Source: Streptomyces sp. R33 (GTDB lineage: Bacteria; Actinomycetota; Actinomycetes; Streptomycetales; Streptomycetaceae). Taken from it: a stretch of 64,000 nucleotides of DNA. The translations under genes and the position numbers were made by a program. The notes under the pieces were generated by a model. The model saw only the letters and a list, made by a program, of their open reading frames with translations, had not been told where the DNA came from and did not search any database. The stretch covers positions 4,228,501 to 4,292,500 of the forward strand of contig NZ_CP165727.1 in NCBI RefSeq assembly GCF_041200175.1. Direction: 5' to 3'. Below, piece after piece: positions 8,173 through 17,450 of the stretch. The first letter of the stretch is position 1. The number at the start of each line of letters is the position of its first letter.

Positions 8173-9394
8173 GCTCCGCGCCCGCTGGTCCGTCCTCGCG
8201 GACCGCATCGACGCCGGCACACCGCCCGGCCGGGACCGCACGGTGGACGCGCTGCGGGCCTTCGCCATCCTCGGCGTGGTGCTGGGCCACTGGCTGGTGA
8301 CCGCCCTGACCACCGCCGACGGGGGCCTGAGCACCACCAGTCCCCTGGCCCATCTGCCGTGGCTGGCGCCGGTGTCCTGGCTGTTCCAGACACTGGCCGT
8401 GTTCTTCCTGGTCGGCGGCCATGTCGCCGCCCGCGGCCATGCCTCGGCGCGCGAGCGCGGGGTCCCGTACGGGGCCTGGGTCGGGCAGCGGCTGTCCCGG
8501 CTGTTCCGGCCGGTCGCCGCGGTGCTCGCCCTCTGGTCCGTCACGGCGGGCGGGATGCTGCTCGGCGGGGCGGAGCTGAGCACCGTCCAGACACTGGTCA
8601 AGCTCGTCCTCTCCCCCCTCTGGTTCCTCCTCGTCTTCGCCGTGCTCACCGCCGCCACCCCGCTCGTGGTCCGGCTCAGTCCGCTGTGGCCGCTGGCGGT
8701 GGTGGCGGGCGTGGACGTGTGGCGGTTCGGCTTCGGCGGGCCGGAGTGGATCGGCGGGGTCAATGTCGCCGCCGGCTGGCTCGTCCCCTACACCCTCGGC
8801 GCCGCCTGGTCCCGCGGTGCGTTCGCCCGCCGCACCCCGGCCGCGCTGCTGGTGGGCGGGGGCGCGGCCGCGACCTTCGGGCTCGTCCTGTGGGGCGGGT
8901 ATCCGGCGTCCATGGTCGGTGTCCCCGGGGCCCCGATATCGAACCTGAACCCGCCGACGCTGGCCGCCGTCGCGTTCGGCCTGGCCCAGTGCGGGCTGGC
9001 CCTGCTGCTCCGCGGGCCGCTGGACCGGGCCATGCGGCGGCCCAGGGCCTGGGCGAAGGTGGCCCTGATGAACCTCTCCGCGATGACGGTCTTCCTGTGG
9101 CACCAGACCGCGATGATGGCCGTCACCGCCCTGGGCCTGCTGGCCCCCGCCGATCTGCCCGGGCTGCACACCGTGCCCGACTCTGTGCAGTGGATAGCCG
9201 CCCGGCTGCTGTGGCTACCGGTGTTCGCCGCCGCGCTGGGCGTCTGCTGGGCCGCGTTCCGTACGTACGAGCAGGCCAGGCGGCCGAAGCGAAGCGCCTC
9301 CTCCCGCCCGGTCACGGGCTCCCGGACGGTTCCGGGCCCCGGGACGGCGCCCCGGTCCCGGGTGACATCCGAGGAGGTGATCAACCATGCCTAG
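8165..9394 (+). CDS. Membrane acyltransferase (acyltransferase 3 family)
   Basis: 409 residues, GTG start at 8165. About ten membrane segments follow an N-terminal RTVDALRAFAILGVVLGHW motif whose Arg and His are the conserved acyltransferase-3 residues, with FFLVGGHVAARGH in the next segment. The family acetylates or acylates exported sugars, lipids or antibiotics. The hydrophilic C-terminal tail (~375-409) is Ser/Arg/Pro-rich. It overlaps both neighbours (8 bp each side), so it is translationally coupled to the hydrolase and the sensor kinase. Confidence 0.85.
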   Translation: MRELRARWSVLADRIDAGTPPGRDRTVDALRAFAILGVVLGHWLVTALTTADGGLSTTSPLAHLPWLAPVSWLFQTLAVFFLVGGHVAARGHASARERGVPYGAWVGQRLSRLFRPVAAVLALWSVTAGGMLLGGAELSTVQTLVKLVLSPLWFLLVFAVLTAATPLVVRLSPLWPLAVVAGVDVWRFGFGGPEWIGGVNVAAGWLVPYTLGAAWSRGAFARRTPAALLVGGGAAATFGLVLWGGYPASMVGVPGAPISNLNPPTLAAVAFGLAQCGLALLLRGPLDRAMRRPRAWAKVALMNLSAMTVFLWHQTAMMAVTALGLLAPADLPGLHTVPDSVQWIAARLLWLPVFAAALGVCWAAFRTYEQARRPKRSASSRPVTGSRTVPGPGTAPRSRVTSEEVINHA

Positions 9395-10778
9395 GGTGGA
9401 CGGCGTGAACGAGCAGAGCGAGCCGTCGGCCGCGTCCGCAGGCCGAGGCCCGGGTCCGGGCGCGGTCAAAGCCCTGGCGCGGGACCCGCAGGGCGGCCGA
9501 GTCCCCGCGCCTCGGGGCGGGTTGCTGCGAGCCGTCGGTCAGGACCTGCTCACCCTGGAGTGGGACCCGCTGCCCAAGATGTCCCGGCCGCGTTGGCTGA
9601 ACCGGCTGCCGCACCTCGCGGTCGGCTATGTCGCCCTCTTCTTCGGTTTCCTCACCACGGAGCAGATGGGCGACCACTACCACGTCACCGGCGGTCCACC
9701 GCTGGTGGCGGCGCTCCTGACCGGCGCCTCCATCATGCTCGCGATGTTCCGGCCGATCGCCGGCTGGTGGCTCGGCCTGCTGGCAGGCGGGCTGAGCGCT
9801 TGGCTGATCCACGCCAACGTCGGTGCGGGACAGACCTGGCCCTGGACGGGCGGAGGGCTGATCGCCTTCGCACCGGTGCTGCTGCTGGTCGCCCTGCGCG
9901 TGCCGCCGCGGGTGACCGTCGCGGTCGTCGGTGTCCCCGTCGTCCTCACCGGTCTGGCCGAGGTGTTCTGGAAGCCGGAGCACGGCCAGAGCAGCGTCCT
10001 GGTGGCGCTTCCCCTCTACGGGTTCGCGGGCATCCTCGGGTACGCCCTGCGGGCCACGCGCCTGGCCCGCGGGAAGCTCGTCGAGCAGGAAACGCTCACC
10101 GAGGAGGAGCGCGCCCAGCGCACCCTGCTGGAGGAGCGCAACCGGATCGCCCGCGAGCTGCACGACGTCGTCGCCCACCACATGTCGGTGATCTCCATCC
10201 AGGCCCAGGTCGCCCCGCACCTGGTGGAGAACCCCTCCGCGGAGCTCAAGGAGAACCTGGCCGGCATTCGGGAGAACGCCCTGGAGGCGCTGACGGAACT
10301 GCGCCGGGTGCTGGGCGTGCTGCGCTCCGAGCAGCCGGACGATCCGGCGAACCCGCACCATCCGCAGCCCACCCTCGCCGAACTGGACGGCCTGGTGGAC
10401 AACGTGCGCAGCGCCGGGCTGGCCGTCACCACCGAGATCGCGGGCATCCGGCGGGCGCTCGCCCCGGGCGTCGAGCTCACCGCGTACCGGATCGTGCAGG
10501 AGGCGCTGAGCAACTGCCTGCGCCATGCGCCCGGTTCGCGGGTGGAGGTCGGCATCGCGTACGGGCCGCGCGAGCTGCACCTGTGCATCGCCAACAGCGC
10601 ACCGACCCGGCCCGCCCCGCCCTCGCAGGGCGCCGGGCACGGTCTGCTGGGGATGCGGGAGCGGGCGGGCATGCTGGGGGGCGAGCTCGCCTCCGGTCCG
10701 CGCCCCGGTGGCGGGTACGAGGTGAGCGCCGTGCTCCCCATGGATCCCGAGACGAAGAAGGACGAACAGGAAGCATGA
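9387..10778 (+). CDS. Sensor histidine kinase (NarL-type, HisKA_3)
   Basis: 463 residues. Four to five membrane segments cover ~70-215. The dimerisation and phosphoacceptor helix follows (NRIARELHDVVAHHMS, His259), and the C-terminal HATPase has GAGHGLLGMRERAGMLGG. The start overlaps the acyltransferase stop by 8 bp and its stop overlaps the response regulator start as ATGA. No extracellular sensing domain is visible, so it is an intramembrane-sensing kinase. It may sense envelope stress; that is inference. It is a close paralogue of the kinase at 11543-12904. Confidence 0.93.
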   Translation: MPRVDGVNEQSEPSAASAGRGPGPGAVKALARDPQGGRVPAPRGGLLRAVGQDLLTLEWDPLPKMSRPRWLNRLPHLAVGYVALFFGFLTTEQMGDHYHVTGGPPLVAALLTGASIMLAMFRPIAGWWLGLLAGGLSAWLIHANVGAGQTWPWTGGGLIAFAPVLLLVALRVPPRVTVAVVGVPVVLTGLAEVFWKPEHGQSSVLVALPLYGFAGILGYALRATRLARGKLVEQETLTEEERAQRTLLEERNRIARELHDVVAHHMSVISIQAQVAPHLVENPSAELKENLAGIRENALEALTELRRVLGVLRSEQPDDPANPHHPQPTLAELDGLVDNVRSAGLAVTTEIAGIRRALAPGVELTAYRIVQEALSNCLRHAPGSRVEVGIAYGPRELHLCIANSAPTRPAPPSQGAGHGLLGMRERAGMLGGELASGPRPGGGYEVSAVLPMDPETKKDEQEA

Positions 10779-11455
10779 GCACTCCGGCCGACCCGATCAG
10801 GGTGATGATCGCCGACGACCAGATGATGGTCCGGCAGGGCTTCACCGTCCTCCTCAACGCCCAGCCCGACATCGAGGTCGTCGGCCAGGCCGTGGACGGC
10901 GCCGATGCGGTGGCGAAGGTCGCAGAACTCGGCCCGGACGTGGTCCTGATGGACATCCGCATGCCCGGGATGGGCGGCATCGAGGCGACCTCCGTCATCA
11001 CGGCGGCCCCGGACGCCACCGTCAAGGTGCTGGTACTGACCACCTTCGACCTCGACGAGTACGTGTACGAGGCGCTGCGCGCCGGGGCCTCCGGGTTCCT
11101 CCTGAAGGACGCGTCGGCCGACCAGCTCGCCGAGGCGGTCCGGGTGGTGGCGGCCGGCGAGGCGCTGCTCTCGCCGAACATCACCAAGCGGCTGATCACG
11201 GAGTTCTCCCGGATGGGGGCGCCGCGGGCGCCCTCGAGGGCGCGGATCGACGAGCTGACCGAGCGGGAGACCGAGGTGCTGTCGCTGATCGCCCAGGGCC
11301 TGTCCAACGCGGAGATCGCCGGGCACCTCGTCGTGGCCGAGCAGACCGTGAAGACCCATGTGGGGCGGATCCTGGTGAAGCTGGGCCTGCGGGACCGCAC
11401 CCAGGCCGCGGTGTTCGCGTACGAGACGGGTCTGGTCCGTCCGACGGGCTACTGA
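10775..11455 (+). CDS. Response regulator, NarL/FixJ type
   Basis: 226 residues. The receiver domain has the acidic pair in IADDQMMVR, phospho-acceptor Asp60 in VVLMDIRMPGMGG and the Lys in FLLKDASA. The C-terminal LuxR-type helix-turn-helix is LTERETEVLSLIAQGLSNAE through VKTHVGRIL. The ATGA overlap with its kinase indicates a cognate pair. It is roughly two-thirds identical by eye to the regulator at 12901, with which it shares the TFDLDEYVY segment. Confidence 0.95.
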   Translation: MSTPADPIRVMIADDQMMVRQGFTVLLNAQPDIEVVGQAVDGADAVAKVAELGPDVVLMDIRMPGMGGIEATSVITAAPDATVKVLVLTTFDLDEYVYEALRAGASGFLLKDASADQLAEAVRVVAAGEALLSPNITKRLITEFSRMGAPRAPSRARIDELTERETEVLSLIAQGLSNAEIAGHLVVAEQTVKTHVGRILVKLGLRDRTQAAVFAYETGLVRPTGY

Positions 11456-11542
11456 GTAGCCGGGGTAGTACCTGAGAGGGAGGCGGGGATATCCCCTTCA
11501 GCGGCGACGCGGACGAGGGGGCGGCCGACCTACGGTGTGTGC

Positions 11543-12904
11543 ATGACCGAGACGACATCCCGGGCGACCCCCCGGACACCCGAGTTCCGGATGGCCTCCG
11601 GCCTGTTCCAGAGTCTGCGCCAGGATCTGATCACGGACGCCTTCGCGTACCGGCCGCTGCCGCAGATGCGCACCGACGGGCCGGTGACGCGGCGGCTGCC
11701 GGAGCGGATACGGCCGTCGCTGGCCCATCTGCCGCATGCGGTCGTGGGTTTCCTGGCGTTCCTCGTGGTGATGCTCACGTCCGCCAGCGCCGGCGAGTTC
11801 GTCGCACCGAGCAGCTCGCTCGTGATGGGGCTGATCGCGGCCACGCCGGTGCTGATGACCCTGGTGCGGCCGGTGGGGGCGTTCTGGGCGGCCGGGGTCG
11901 TCACCGGGGTGCTCGCGGTGGTCGGCTCCAACAACGACGTGTGGCCCTGGTCGCCGGGTGCCTTCGCCTCCTACTTCGTCACGGTGACCATCGCGGCGAT
12001 GCGCACCAGGCCCCGGGCGGCCGGCTGGATGTGGCTGATCACCCTGGGGATCGGGCTCGCGATACCGGTCGTGCTCGGCCGGGGGGAGCCCGTCGAGATC
12101 ATGCCGATGGCCTTCCTCCTGGCGGTCTCCCTGCTGGTGGTCACCGTCCGCAACATCCGCCGGGAGGCGGAGCAGGAGGTCAGTGCGCAGCAGGAGGTGA
12201 CGGCCGTCGAGCGGGACCGGCGGACGCTGCTGGAGGAGCGGACGACGATCGCGCGGGAGCTGCACGACGTGGTGGCACACCACATGTCGGTGGTGGCGAT
12301 CCAGGCCGAGGCCGCGCCGTACCGGGTGAAGAATCCGCCGCCGGAGCTGGAGGCGGCGTTCGTCACCATCCGGGAGAACGCGGTGGCGGCGCTGACGGAA
12401 CTGCGCCGGGTGCTGGGTGTGGTGCGCTCCGCGGACTACGAGGCGCCGGACGCCCCGCAGCCGACGCTGGCCTCGCTGGACGGGCTGCTGGCCAATGTGC
12501 GGGAGGCCGGGCTGAGCGTGGAGAAGACGGTCACGGGTGCGGTGCGGGAGCTGCCGCCGGGCGTCGAGCTGTCGGCGTACCGGATCATCCAGGAGGCACT
12601 GAGCAACACCCTGCGCCACGCGCCGGGGGCGGCCGCCTCGGTCGAGGTCTCGTACGTGCTGGGCGGGTTGGGCATACGGGTCGTCAATGCGGCGGCGACC
12701 GGGGGCGTGCGGCCCTCGCCGGGCGCCGGGCACGGGATCACCGGGATGCGGGAGCGGGTGGCCATGCTGGAGGGGGAGATGACGGCCGGGGCGACCGCGG
12801 CGGGCGGGTACGAGGTGGCGGTGTTCATACCGGCGCGCGGACGGCAGGACGGTGCGCAGGAGCCGGCGCAGGAATCGGGGCACGAATCGGGGCGGTCGGC
12901 ATGA
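11543..12904 (+). CDS. Sensor histidine kinase (second copy)
   Basis: 453 residues from ATG 11543; an in-frame GTG at 11537 is the alternative. Membrane segments occupy ~70-200, followed by TTIARELHDVVAHHMS with phospho-His241, and a C-terminal ATPase with GAGHGITGMRERVAMLEG. It shares the layout and DHp sequence of the upstream kinase and lies 87 bp after the first response regulator, so it probably arose by tandem duplication of the kinase-regulator pair. The C-terminus ends in an acidic Gln/Glu-rich tail. Confidence 0.93.
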   Translation: MTETTSRATPRTPEFRMASGLFQSLRQDLITDAFAYRPLPQMRTDGPVTRRLPERIRPSLAHLPHAVVGFLAFLVVMLTSASAGEFVAPSSSLVMGLIAATPVLMTLVRPVGAFWAAGVVTGVLAVVGSNNDVWPWSPGAFASYFVTVTIAAMRTRPRAAGWMWLITLGIGLAIPVVLGRGEPVEIMPMAFLLAVSLLVVTVRNIRREAEQEVSAQQEVTAVERDRRTLLEERTTIARELHDVVAHHMSVVAIQAEAAPYRVKNPPPELEAAFVTIRENAVAALTELRRVLGVVRSADYEAPDAPQPTLASLDGLLANVREAGLSVEKTVTGAVRELPPGVELSAYRIIQEALSNTLRHAPGAAASVEVSYVLGGLGIRVVNAAATGGVRPSPGAGHGITGMRERVAMLEGEMTAGATAAGGYEVAVFIPARGRQDGAQEPAQESGHESGRSA

Positions 12905-13560
12905 CGATCAGGGTCCTGATCGTCGACGACCAGATGATGGTCCGGGAGGGCTTCTCCGTCCTGCTGAACGCGATGGACGGCATCGAGGTGGTCGGCGAGG
13001 CGGTGGACGGCCGCGAGGCCATCGCCCAGGTGGCGGCGCTGCGGCCGGACGTGGTCCTGATGGACATCCGGATGCCGGTGATGAACGGGCTGGAGGCGAC
13101 CCGGGAGATCGTGGCCTCCGAGACGGACGCGAAGGTGCTGGTCCTGACGACCTTCGACCTCGACGAGTACGTGTACCAGGCCCTGCGGGCCGGGGCCTCC
13201 GGGTTCCTGCTCAAGGACGCCTCGGCCCGGCAGCTGGCCGACGGGGTGCGGGTGGTGGCGTCCGGTGAGGCGCTGCTGGCGCCCACGGTCACCAAGCGGC
13301 TGATCCTCGAGTTCTCGAAGCTCTCGACCCCGCCGAAGCTCGCGGATCCGGCGGGGGTCGGGGAACTGACGGAGCGGGAGACGGAGGTGCTGGTGCTGAT
13401 CGCGCAGGGACTGTCCAACGCGGAGATAGCGGACCGCCTCATCGTCGCGGAGTCCACGATCAAGACGCACGTGAGCCGGATCCTGGTGAAACTGGGCCTG
13501 CGCGACCGCACCCAGGCCGCGGTCTTCGCCTACGAGACCCGGCTGGTGACTCCGGCGTGA
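12901..13560 (+). CDS. Response regulator, NarL/FixJ type (second copy)
   Basis: 219 residues. The receiver domain has VDDQMMVREGF and Asp55 in VVLMDIRMPVMNG. The LuxR helix-turn-helix lies at ~150-210 (LTERETEVLVLIAQGLSNAE, TIKTHVSRIL). The ATGA overlap with its kinase stop shows co-translation. The recognition helix differs slightly from its paralogue (AESTIKTHVS versus AEQTVKTHVG), so the two regulators could bind related but distinct sites. Confidence 0.95.
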   Translation: MTIRVLIVDDQMMVREGFSVLLNAMDGIEVVGEAVDGREAIAQVAALRPDVVLMDIRMPVMNGLEATREIVASETDAKVLVLTTFDLDEYVYQALRAGASGFLLKDASARQLADGVRVVASGEALLAPTVTKRLILEFSKLSTPPKLADPAGVGELTERETEVLVLIAQGLSNAEIADRLIVAESTIKTHVSRILVKLGLRDRTQAAVFAYETRLVTPA

Positions 13561-13613
13561 GCAACATGACGACGGGTCACATTTCGTGCGGGGAGACGTC
13601 CTAGGCTTCGGGG

Positions 13614-14810
13614 ATGGGCTTTGATCCGTGGGACGCCGCGTTTGTCGCCGATCCGTACCCCGCCTACCGGGAGCTCCGCGAGCAGGGCCGTGCCCTGTGG
13701 TTCGAAGCCACCGGGCAGTGGCTGGTGCCGCACCATGCCGACGTGAGTGCGCTGCTGCGCGACCGCCGGCTGGGCCGGACCTACCTGCACCGGTTCTCGC
13801 ACGAGGAGTTCGGGCGCGAGGCTCCGCCCCCGGAGCACGAGCCCTTCCACGTCCTCAACGGGAACGGCCTGCTGGACCTGGAGGATCCCGCGCACGCACG
13901 CGTGCGGCGGCTGGTGTCCAAGGCGTTCACGCCGCGGACCGTGGAGCAGCTCGCCCCAGCCGTGGACCGGCTCGCCCGGGAGCTCGTCGGGCAGCTCCTG
14001 GCCGACGGGGGCGGGGACCTGCTCACCGTCGTCGCCGAGCCGCTGCCCGTGGCGGTGATCGCCGAGCTGCTCGGGGTGCCCGAGGCCGATCGGCCGCTGC
14101 TGCGGCCCTGGTCGGCGGACATCTGCGGGATGTACGAGCTCCGGCCGGACGAGGAGACCGCCCGGCGGGCGGTACGGGCGAGCGTGGAGTTCAGCGCCTA
14201 TCTGCGCGAGCTGATCGCGGAGCGGCGCAAGGAGCCCGGCGAGGATTTGATCTCCGGGCTGATCGCCGCCCACGATGAGGAGGGCCGGCTCAGCGAGCAG
14301 GAGATGATCTCCACCTGCGTGCTCCTGCTGAACGCCGGCCACGAGGCCACCGTGAACACGACCGTCAACGGCTGGTGGACCCTTTTCCGGCACCCCGAGC
14401 AGCGCGCCTCGCTCGATTCCGAAAAGTTGTCCACAGCTGTGGATGAACTCATGCGCTACGACACACCCCTGCAGATGTTCGAGCGCTGGGTGCTGGACGA
14501 CATCCGGATCGGTGACACGGTCATCCCCCGCGGAGCCGAGGTCGCGCTGCTCTTCGGGTCCGCGAACCGGGATCCCGCCCGGTTCGACGACCCCGACGCC
14601 CTGGACCTCGTACGGGCCGACAATCCGCATCTGAGCTTCGGGGCCGGGATCCACTACTGCCTGGGCGCTCCGCTCGCGCGACGTGAGCTGACCGCCTCGT
14701 TCGGGGCCCTGCTGGCGGACGGCGTCCCGCCCCTGAAGCTCGTACGGGAGCCCCGGTGGCGGGACGGATACGTCATCCGCGGTCTGGAAGAACTCCTCGT
14801 GGAGTTCTGA
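13614..14810 (+). CDS. Cytochrome P450
   Basis: 398 residues, typical for a soluble bacterial P450. The heme-binding motif FGAGIHYCLG has Cys349 as the iron ligand. The I-helix oxygen-activation motif is LNAGHEATVN near 243, and the K-helix ExxR is ELMR. It needs external ferredoxin and reductase partners, none of which are adjacent. No biosynthetic cluster surrounds it, so the substrate is unknown; it may be an orphan catabolic or tailoring enzyme. The ribosome site is weak. Confidence 0.95.
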   Translation: MGFDPWDAAFVADPYPAYRELREQGRALWFEATGQWLVPHHADVSALLRDRRLGRTYLHRFSHEEFGREAPPPEHEPFHVLNGNGLLDLEDPAHARVRRLVSKAFTPRTVEQLAPAVDRLARELVGQLLADGGGDLLTVVAEPLPVAVIAELLGVPEADRPLLRPWSADICGMYELRPDEETARRAVRASVEFSAYLRELIAERRKEPGEDLISGLIAAHDEEGRLSEQEMISTCVLLLNAGHEATVNTTVNGWWTLFRHPEQRASLDSEKLSTAVDELMRYDTPLQMFERWVLDDIRIGDTVIPRGAEVALLFGSANRDPARFDDPDALDLVRADNPHLSFGAGIHYCLGAPLARRELTASFGALLADGVPPLKLVREPRWRDGYVIRGLEELLVEF

Positions 14811-14862
14811 GTCCTGAGTCCTGAGTCCTGCGTTCTGAGTCCTGCGTTCTGCGTTCTGCGTT
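14807..14862. repeat. Heptanucleotide tandem repeat at the P450 3' end
   Basis: Eight uninterrupted 7-bp units alternating between CTGAGTC and CTGCGTT: three of the first, one of the second, one of the first, three of the second. The array includes the P450 stop codon and ends 14 bp before the ABC permease stop on the other strand. Confidence 0.9.
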
Positions 14863-14875
14863 CTGACGGGCGCCC

Positions 14876-16450
14876 CTACGCGGCCAGGTCGCGGCGGCGC
14901 AGTGCCGTCAGGCCGGCCGCCAGCAGGGCCGCCGCCAGCGCGGTCAGCAGCAGCATCGGGGCCCAGGCCAGGGATTCCGCGCCCGGCAGCTTGGGCAGGT
15001 GGGCGAAGGGCGAGAGGTTCAGGACGGCCTGCGGGAGGTTCAGCGCCGGGCCGATCCAGCCCAGCGTCAGTGCGGCCCCGGCCACCGCCCAGGCGGCCAC
15101 CGCGTACTTCGGGGCGGCGCCGTGCAGGAGGGCCGCGAGGGCGCCGATCACCCACACCGCCGGGAGTTGGGCCAGGCAGGCGCCCACCGCCGCGCCCACG
15201 TCCTGGCCGTGCCCGACGCCGAGCCCCAGCCCCGCCAGCAGCAGGATCAGCGCCGAGCCGCCGAACGCCACGGCCAGGTGGCCGCCGGCCCACCGCAGCC
15301 GGCCGACCGCGTTCGCGAGCAGCGGTTCGGCGCGCTGCCCCGACTCCTCCGCGCTCAGCCGCAGCACCGCCGAGACGATGTACAGGGCGGCGACCATGCC
15401 GAGCATCCCGGCCATCGTCGCGAGGAAGGCATCGGCGATACCGCTCTGCCCGCCCATCCGCTCGATGATCTCGCGGGTCCGTTCGTTGTCGCCGACCAGC
15501 TGCGTGGCCCCGTCCGTCATCCCGCCGAACACCACCCCGGCCGCCAGGAACCCGAGGCTCCAGCCGATCAGGCCGCCCCGCTGGAGCCGCCAGGCCAGCG
15601 CACCCGCGCTGCCGAGCCCGCCCTCCGCCGGGCCCGGCCGGGCCGGCAGGAAGCTCATGCCGAGGTCACGGCGGCCGGCCAGCGCATACGCCGCCGCCAC
15701 CTGCACCGCCACGGCCGCCGCGAACAGGCCGAGCACCCACCAGCGTTCGGCCGCGAAGGCCCGCACGTGCTCCAGCCAGCCCAGCGGCGACAGCCAGGTC
15801 AGCGCGCTCTCACCGCCGGTGGTACCGGCGTCGCCGGCGGCGCGCAGCACGAACGCCGCGCCGATCAGTGCACCCGTGAGCCCCTTCGCGAGCCGCGCGC
15901 TCTCGGTGAGCTGCGCCGCGATGGCGGCCAGGGCCGCGAACAGCATCCCGGTGGCGCCGATGCCGAGCCCGAGGGCGAGCGCACCGCCCGCACCGCGCCC
16001 GGCGAGTCCCCCCGCCACCAGGAGCGCGGCCAGCGCATTGGCCGTCAGGGCCGCCAGCAGCGCGGCCGTCAGCGGCGCCCGGCGTCCCACCATCGCGGCG
16101 GAGAGCAGCTCCTGACGGCCCGTCTCCTCCTCCTCGCGGGTGTGCCGGACCACGACGGCCAGGCTCATGATCCCGGCGAGCACGCCGGCGAAGACCCCGC
16201 CGCGCCATGCGGTCAGGGCGCCGACCGAGTCGCCGAAGACCGGCCCGTACAGGGCGCGCAGCGAGCCGTTGGTGTTCATCGTGCCGAGCAGGCGGGCCCG
16301 TTCGCCGGCCGTCCCGTACACCGACTCCAGCGAGGCGGGCAGGCTGAGCACCAGCATCGCCACGACCATGATCCAGACCGGCATCATCACGCGGTCGCGG
16401 CGGAGCGCGAGCCGCAGCAGCGTCCCGGTGCCGGCCAGTTGGTCCTTCAT
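14876..16450 (-). CDS. ABC transporter permease (exporter type)
   Basis: 524 residues with about twelve membrane segments arranged as two similar halves, each beginning with a short cytoplasmic Arg-rich stretch (LALRRDRVMMPVWIM; LAWRLQRGGLIGWSLG). This matches the large permeases that pair with DrrA-like ATPases in antibiotic or multidrug export. The ATG at 16450 overlaps the ATPase stop as ATGA. The cargo is unknown; a MarR/GbsR-like regulator is divergent from the operon. Confidence 0.88.
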   Translation of the reverse strand: MKDQLAGTGTLLRLALRRDRVMMPVWIMVVAMLVLSLPASLESVYGTAGERARLLGTMNTNGSLRALYGPVFGDSVGALTAWRGGVFAGVLAGIMSLAVVVRHTREEEETGRQELLSAAMVGRRAPLTAALLAALTANALAALLVAGGLAGRGAGGALALGLGIGATGMLFAALAAIAAQLTESARLAKGLTGALIGAAFVLRAAGDAGTTGGESALTWLSPLGWLEHVRAFAAERWWVLGLFAAAVAVQVAAAYALAGRRDLGMSFLPARPGPAEGGLGSAGALAWRLQRGGLIGWSLGFLAAGVVFGGMTDGATQLVGDNERTREIIERMGGQSGIADAFLATMAGMLGMVAALYIVSAVLRLSAEESGQRAEPLLANAVGRLRWAGGHLAVAFGGSALILLLAGLGLGVGHGQDVGAAVGACLAQLPAVWVIGALAALLHGAAPKYAVAAWAVAGAALTLGWIGPALNLPQAVLNLSPFAHLPKLPGAESLAWAPMLLLTALAAALLAAGLTALRRRDLAA

Positions 16451-17430
16451 CGCGACACGCCCGCCTTCACGTTCCCGCTCCCGCCGTTGCCGTGCACGTC
16501 GTCCGCGTAGTGCCGCAGGAAGAGCTCCTCGAGCGTGGGCGGCGTCGAGGTCAGCGACCGCACACCGGACTCGGCGAGCGAGCGCAGTACGGCGTCCAGC
16601 TTGTCCGTGTCGGCCTGGAGGCGGACCTTCAGCCCCTGGACCTCCACGTCGTACACGCCCGGCAGGTGCGCGATGCCGTTCGGCGGGCCGGCGAGCTCGG
16701 CGCTGATCGACGTACGGGTCAGGTGCCGCAGGTCGGCCAGGGTGCCCGTCTCCACCGTGCGGCCCTTGCGGATGATGCTGACCCGGTCGCAGAGGGCCTC
16801 GACCTCGCTGAGGATGTGCGAGCTGAGCAGGACGGTCCGCCCGGCGGCGCGCGCCTCGGCGACACAGCCCTGGAAGACCTCCTCCATCAGCGGGTCCAGG
16901 CCGGAGGTGGGCTCGTCGAGGATGAGCAGCTCGGCCTCGGAGGCGAAGGCGGCGACGAGCGCGACCTTCTGCCGGTTGCCCTTGGAGTACGTACGCCCCT
17001 TCTTGGTGGGGTCCAGCTCGAACCGCTCGACGAGCTCGGCGCGCCGGGCCCGGTCCAGGCCGCCCGCCCGTCGCCCGCCGCCACCCTGCCTGACGCGCTC
17101 CGCGCGGCTCCCTCGATGCAGGCGCCCGTAGAGGTCGATGACCTCGCCGCCGGAGAGGTTGCGCCACAGGGTGACGTCGCCGGGGACGTAGGCGACGCGG
17201 CGGTGCAGTTCCACGGCGTCGGCCCAGGGGTCGCCGCCGAGCAGCTCGGCGGTTCCGGAGTCGGCGCGCAGCAGGCCCAGCAGGACCCGGATGGCGGTGG
17301 ACTTGCCGGCGCCGTTGGGGCCGAGGAAGCCGTGGACCTCGCCGGTGGCGACGGAGAGGTCGAGTCCGTCCAGTGCGTGGGTGCGGCCGAACGCCTTGTG
17401 CAGTCCGGCGACGGTGATTGCCTTCGTCAT
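16447..17430 (-). CDS. ABC transporter ATP-binding protein
   Basis: 327 residues. Walker A GPNGAGKST lies at ~38-46, the signature region is SKGNRQKVALVAAF and Walker B is LLILDEPTSGLDP, followed by the H-loop SSHILSE. A Gly/Arg-rich insertion (QGGGGRRAGGLDRARR) lies between Walker A and the signature. The C-terminal ~90 residues form the regulatory domain seen in drug exporters of this class. It is first gene of the operon and is coupled to the permease. The start lies 20 bp from the palindrome that probably binds the divergent regulator. Confidence 0.93.
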   Translation of the reverse strand: MTKAITVAGLHKAFGRTHALDGLDLSVATGEVHGFLGPNGAGKSTAIRVLLGLLRADSGTAELLGGDPWADAVELHRRVAYVPGDVTLWRNLSGGEVIDLYGRLHRGSRAERVRQGGGGRRAGGLDRARRAELVERFELDPTKKGRTYSKGNRQKVALVAAFASEAELLILDEPTSGLDPLMEEVFQGCVAEARAAGRTVLLSSHILSEVEALCDRVSIIRKGRTVETGTLADLRHLTRTSISAELAGPPNGIAHLPGVYDVEVQGLKVRLQADTDKLDAVLRSLAESGVRSLTSTPPTLEELFLRHYADDVHGNGGSGNVKAGVSR

Positions 17431-17450
17431 GATTCTGAACGTACGCTACT

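Noticed and set aside
6061..8763. 900-codon minus-strand open frame
   Set aside because: It runs through the antisense of the LysE, hydrolase and acyltransferase genes and the HIT gene in a different frame. No continuous family signal.
14807..14862. CRISPR array
   Set aside because: Units are 7 bp and contiguous, with no spacers and no cas genes.
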